Origin: Leptospiraceae bacterium
Lineage (GTDB): Bacteria > Spirochaetota > Leptospiria > Leptospirales > Leptospiraceae
NCBI GenBank assembly: GCA_027485405.1
Contig: JAIXRB010000165.1
Location: 1 to 8,874 of the forward strand
Reading direction: 5' to 3'
Length of the DNA: 8,874 nt
Shown here: positions 7,522 through 8,874 of the stretch, piece by piece
Numbering within the stretch: position 1 is the first letter of the stretch
How the letters are laid out: each line of letters opens with the position of its first letter
Made by a program: the position numbers and the translations under genes
Notes under the pieces: generated by a model
Told to the model about the DNA's origin: nothing
What the model saw: the letters and a program-made list of their open reading frames with translations, nothing else
The model's database searches: none

Positions 7522-8714
7522 TCTTTATAACCGAATCGTTTTAGAGTCAGTTCTTTAAGTTTCACAAAAGGTAGCTCCGCAACAAGATGAAATAGATAGG
7601 AAAAAACATATATCCCCAGAATCGCAGGGATCCATTGCTTTAAAATATCCCAAGAAGTAACGGTCTCTACCCTTTGCAAAGGTGCCAAAATAAAGCCGAG
7701 CAAGAACATGTGTACAATATATGCTACATATGATAGTTTAGCAAAAGGCAATAAAAGCCTAGTAGAAAAAATTGTCGCGATCCAACCACCTTTCAAACAA
7801 TAAAAAATGATTCCAGCAAAACAGAAGCTATTCACCGAAAATCGCAAAACCATAGAAGGTACACCATACTCTAACTCGCTAAAGATCGTATTGTAAACTA
7901 TCAAAGAGACCCAAAATAAAAAATGAATCAATTCGTTTAGGTATCTGTTCTTCGTCCATGCTTGGATCAATTCTTTCCTTTCTTTTAGGAAAAAACTTAA
8001 GAGAATGCCCATGATAATCGCATCGAAATGACCTTGGAAAGGATTGTAGATGTACTTTCTGTAAGTAGTTTCTAAATGTGGATCTTGCGGGGAGATCCAA
8101 AAAAAGAAAGCAAAGAACCTATAAACAATCGGAATTATTAACAAAATAACAAGAGAAGGGAAGCGAAGGGAATAAGGAAGTTTGCGATAAATGAAAAGCA
8201 AAAAGAAGGGGAAAGAAACATAAAACTGCTCTTCTAAAGAAAGGGACCAACCTTGGAGCAAGGTTCCAGGGAAGTAATTAGAAATATACAAGAAGTCATA
8301 GACAAAGCGACTCAAAAGAACCCTGGCGGTTTCCAAATGAATTGGGTCAGTAGTCATTTCCATCAAAACTAGAGTTATAGCTAACTGGAGAAGTAGAAAA
8401 ATATAGTAAGGGGGGAAAATCCGAAACGATCTCTTGATAAAAAAAGTTTTGAGGGAGATAGTTCCTTTTTTTTCCAATTCGATGAACAAAGGACCTGAAA
8501 TTAAGAAACCGCTCAAAACAAAAAAGGCATCAATGGTCAAAGAAAGTCCTCTAAAAAATTGGGCCGCATACATTCCCACGGGTGCCGTCTTACCAGCATC
8601 GTGTAGAACCATATAAATGTGACAGAGAATGACTAAGATTAAAAGAAAACCCCGGAGCCCATTCAAGGCCGGGTTTTCGTGTTTACTAGGCTGAAAAACA
8701 GACAAAAAATTCAT
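7518..8714 (-). CDS. Membrane acyltransferase of the acyltransferase 3 (OafA/YrhL-type) family
   Basis: This 398-residue multi-pass protein is a full-length acyltransferase 3 domain. The family motifs are clear: NGLRGFLLILVILCHIY (18-34) gives the R-x10-H signature (R21, H32) of the proposed catalytic His; IDAFFVLSGFLIS (61-73); IKRSFRIFPPYY (93-104); the GWSLSLEEQFY block (155-165); and SYVAYIVHM (328-336) in a late helix. About ten helices are expected. Known members O-acylate (often O-acetylate) sugars of O-antigen, peptidoglycan or exopolysaccharide, moving the acyl group across the inner membrane. There is no C-terminal SGNH domain, since the protein ends soon after the last helix, so it resembles the stand-alone type. 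It is the first gene of the - strand unit and overlaps the downstream GT-C gene by four bases, which suggests that the acylated product belongs to the same glycan. The ATG has no strong ribosome site, but no better start is visible before the conserved motif. Confidence 0.93.
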   Translation of the reverse strand: MNFLSVFQPSKHENPALNGLRGFLLILVILCHIYMVLHDAGKTAPVGMYAAQFFRGLSLTIDAFFVLSGFLISGPLFIELEKKGTISLKTFFIKRSFRIFPPYYIFLLLQLAITLVLMEMTTDPIHLETARVLLSRFVYDFLYISNYFPGTLLQGWSLSLEEQFYVSFPFFLLFIYRKLPYSLRFPSLVILLIIPIVYRFFAFFFWISPQDPHLETTYRKYIYNPFQGHFDAIIMGILLSFFLKERKELIQAWTKNRYLNELIHFLFWVSLIVYNTIFSELEYGVPSMVLRFSVNSFCFAGIIFYCLKGGWIATIFSTRLLLPFAKLSYVAYIVHMFLLGFILAPLQRVETVTSWDILKQWIPAILGIYVFSYLFHLVAELPFVKLKELTLKRFGYKE

Positions 8715-8874
8715 AGGCTATGTTAATGCTCAGAACGCTGTTCCGTGCTCTTACTTACTTCCAGTAATTCAAATTTCCTTCTCGTTACAATTCAATAAGA
8801 TAGAAAACTAAGGAATACCTTCCAAAAAAATCCGAAGACCTTTGATTATGTTTTGATATAAGGAATGTGAACTA
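8715..8874. other. Leader region upstream of the acyltransferase gene, no supported gene
   Basis: This 160-base stretch has stops in all frames or only very short open pieces. It probably carries the promoter and untranslated leader of the - strand unit. On the + strand an extended -10-like TGATATAAG (8854-8862) could serve a gene beyond the right edge, but no matching -35 was found. Confidence 0.5.
8797..8825 (-). promoter_or_regulatory. Candidate sigma70-type promoter for the acyltransferase/GT-C unit
   Basis: Read on the - strand, TTGGAA (8825-8820) and TATCTT (8802-8797) are separated by exactly 17 bases. Each matches four of six consensus positions. This would start transcription about 75 bases before the ATG at 8714. 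It was found by eye in AT-rich DNA, so chance matches are likely. Confidence 0.3.

Noticed and set aside
8808..8873. A 21-codon open piece on the - strand entering from the right edge and ending in TAG, possibly the tail of an upstream gene.
   Set aside because: It is too short to distinguish from chance in 66 bases and has no recognisable content. Sequence to the right would decide.

Overview
The window holds six protein-coding genes on two convergent transcription units and almost no non-coding DNA. The DNA is AT-rich, with many T and A homopolymers and Phe/Leu/Lys-rich proteins. Together with the gene types, this suggests a low-to-moderate-GC diderm bacterium. A spirochaete such as Leptospira is my best guess, but no marker gene in the window proves it.

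The left unit (+ strand, 1 to 5933) contains four genes. First is an O-antigen ligase/polymerase-type membrane protein, whose reading frame runs off the left edge. Next is a bifunctional protein with an N-terminal family 2 glycosyltransferase of the polyprenyl-phosphate-sugar synthase type and a C-terminal SAM methyltransferase. Last come two tandem paralogous multi-pass membrane proteins that look like GT-C glycosyltransferases. The first two genes are 16 bases apart and the following junctions overlap by 23 and 26 bases, so this is very probably one operon.

The right unit (- strand, 8714 to 5986) contains an OafA-type membrane acyltransferase, followed through a 4-base ATGA overlap by a third GT-C-like membrane glycosyltransferase. 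The two units converge on a 52-base gap at 5934-5985 with no convincing terminator. The last 160 bases (8715-8874) are the leader of the right unit and hold no gene I can support.

Taken together this looks like part of a surface-glycan locus. The GT2 domain could make a lipid-phosphate-linked sugar, which its attached methyltransferase or the acyltransferase may modify. The GT-C proteins could transfer such sugars on the outer face of the inner membrane, and the ligase-type protein could polymerise the glycan or attach it to a carrier. The protein families are read from motifs. The pathway linking them is inference. No mobile element, RNA gene or CRISPR array was seen.
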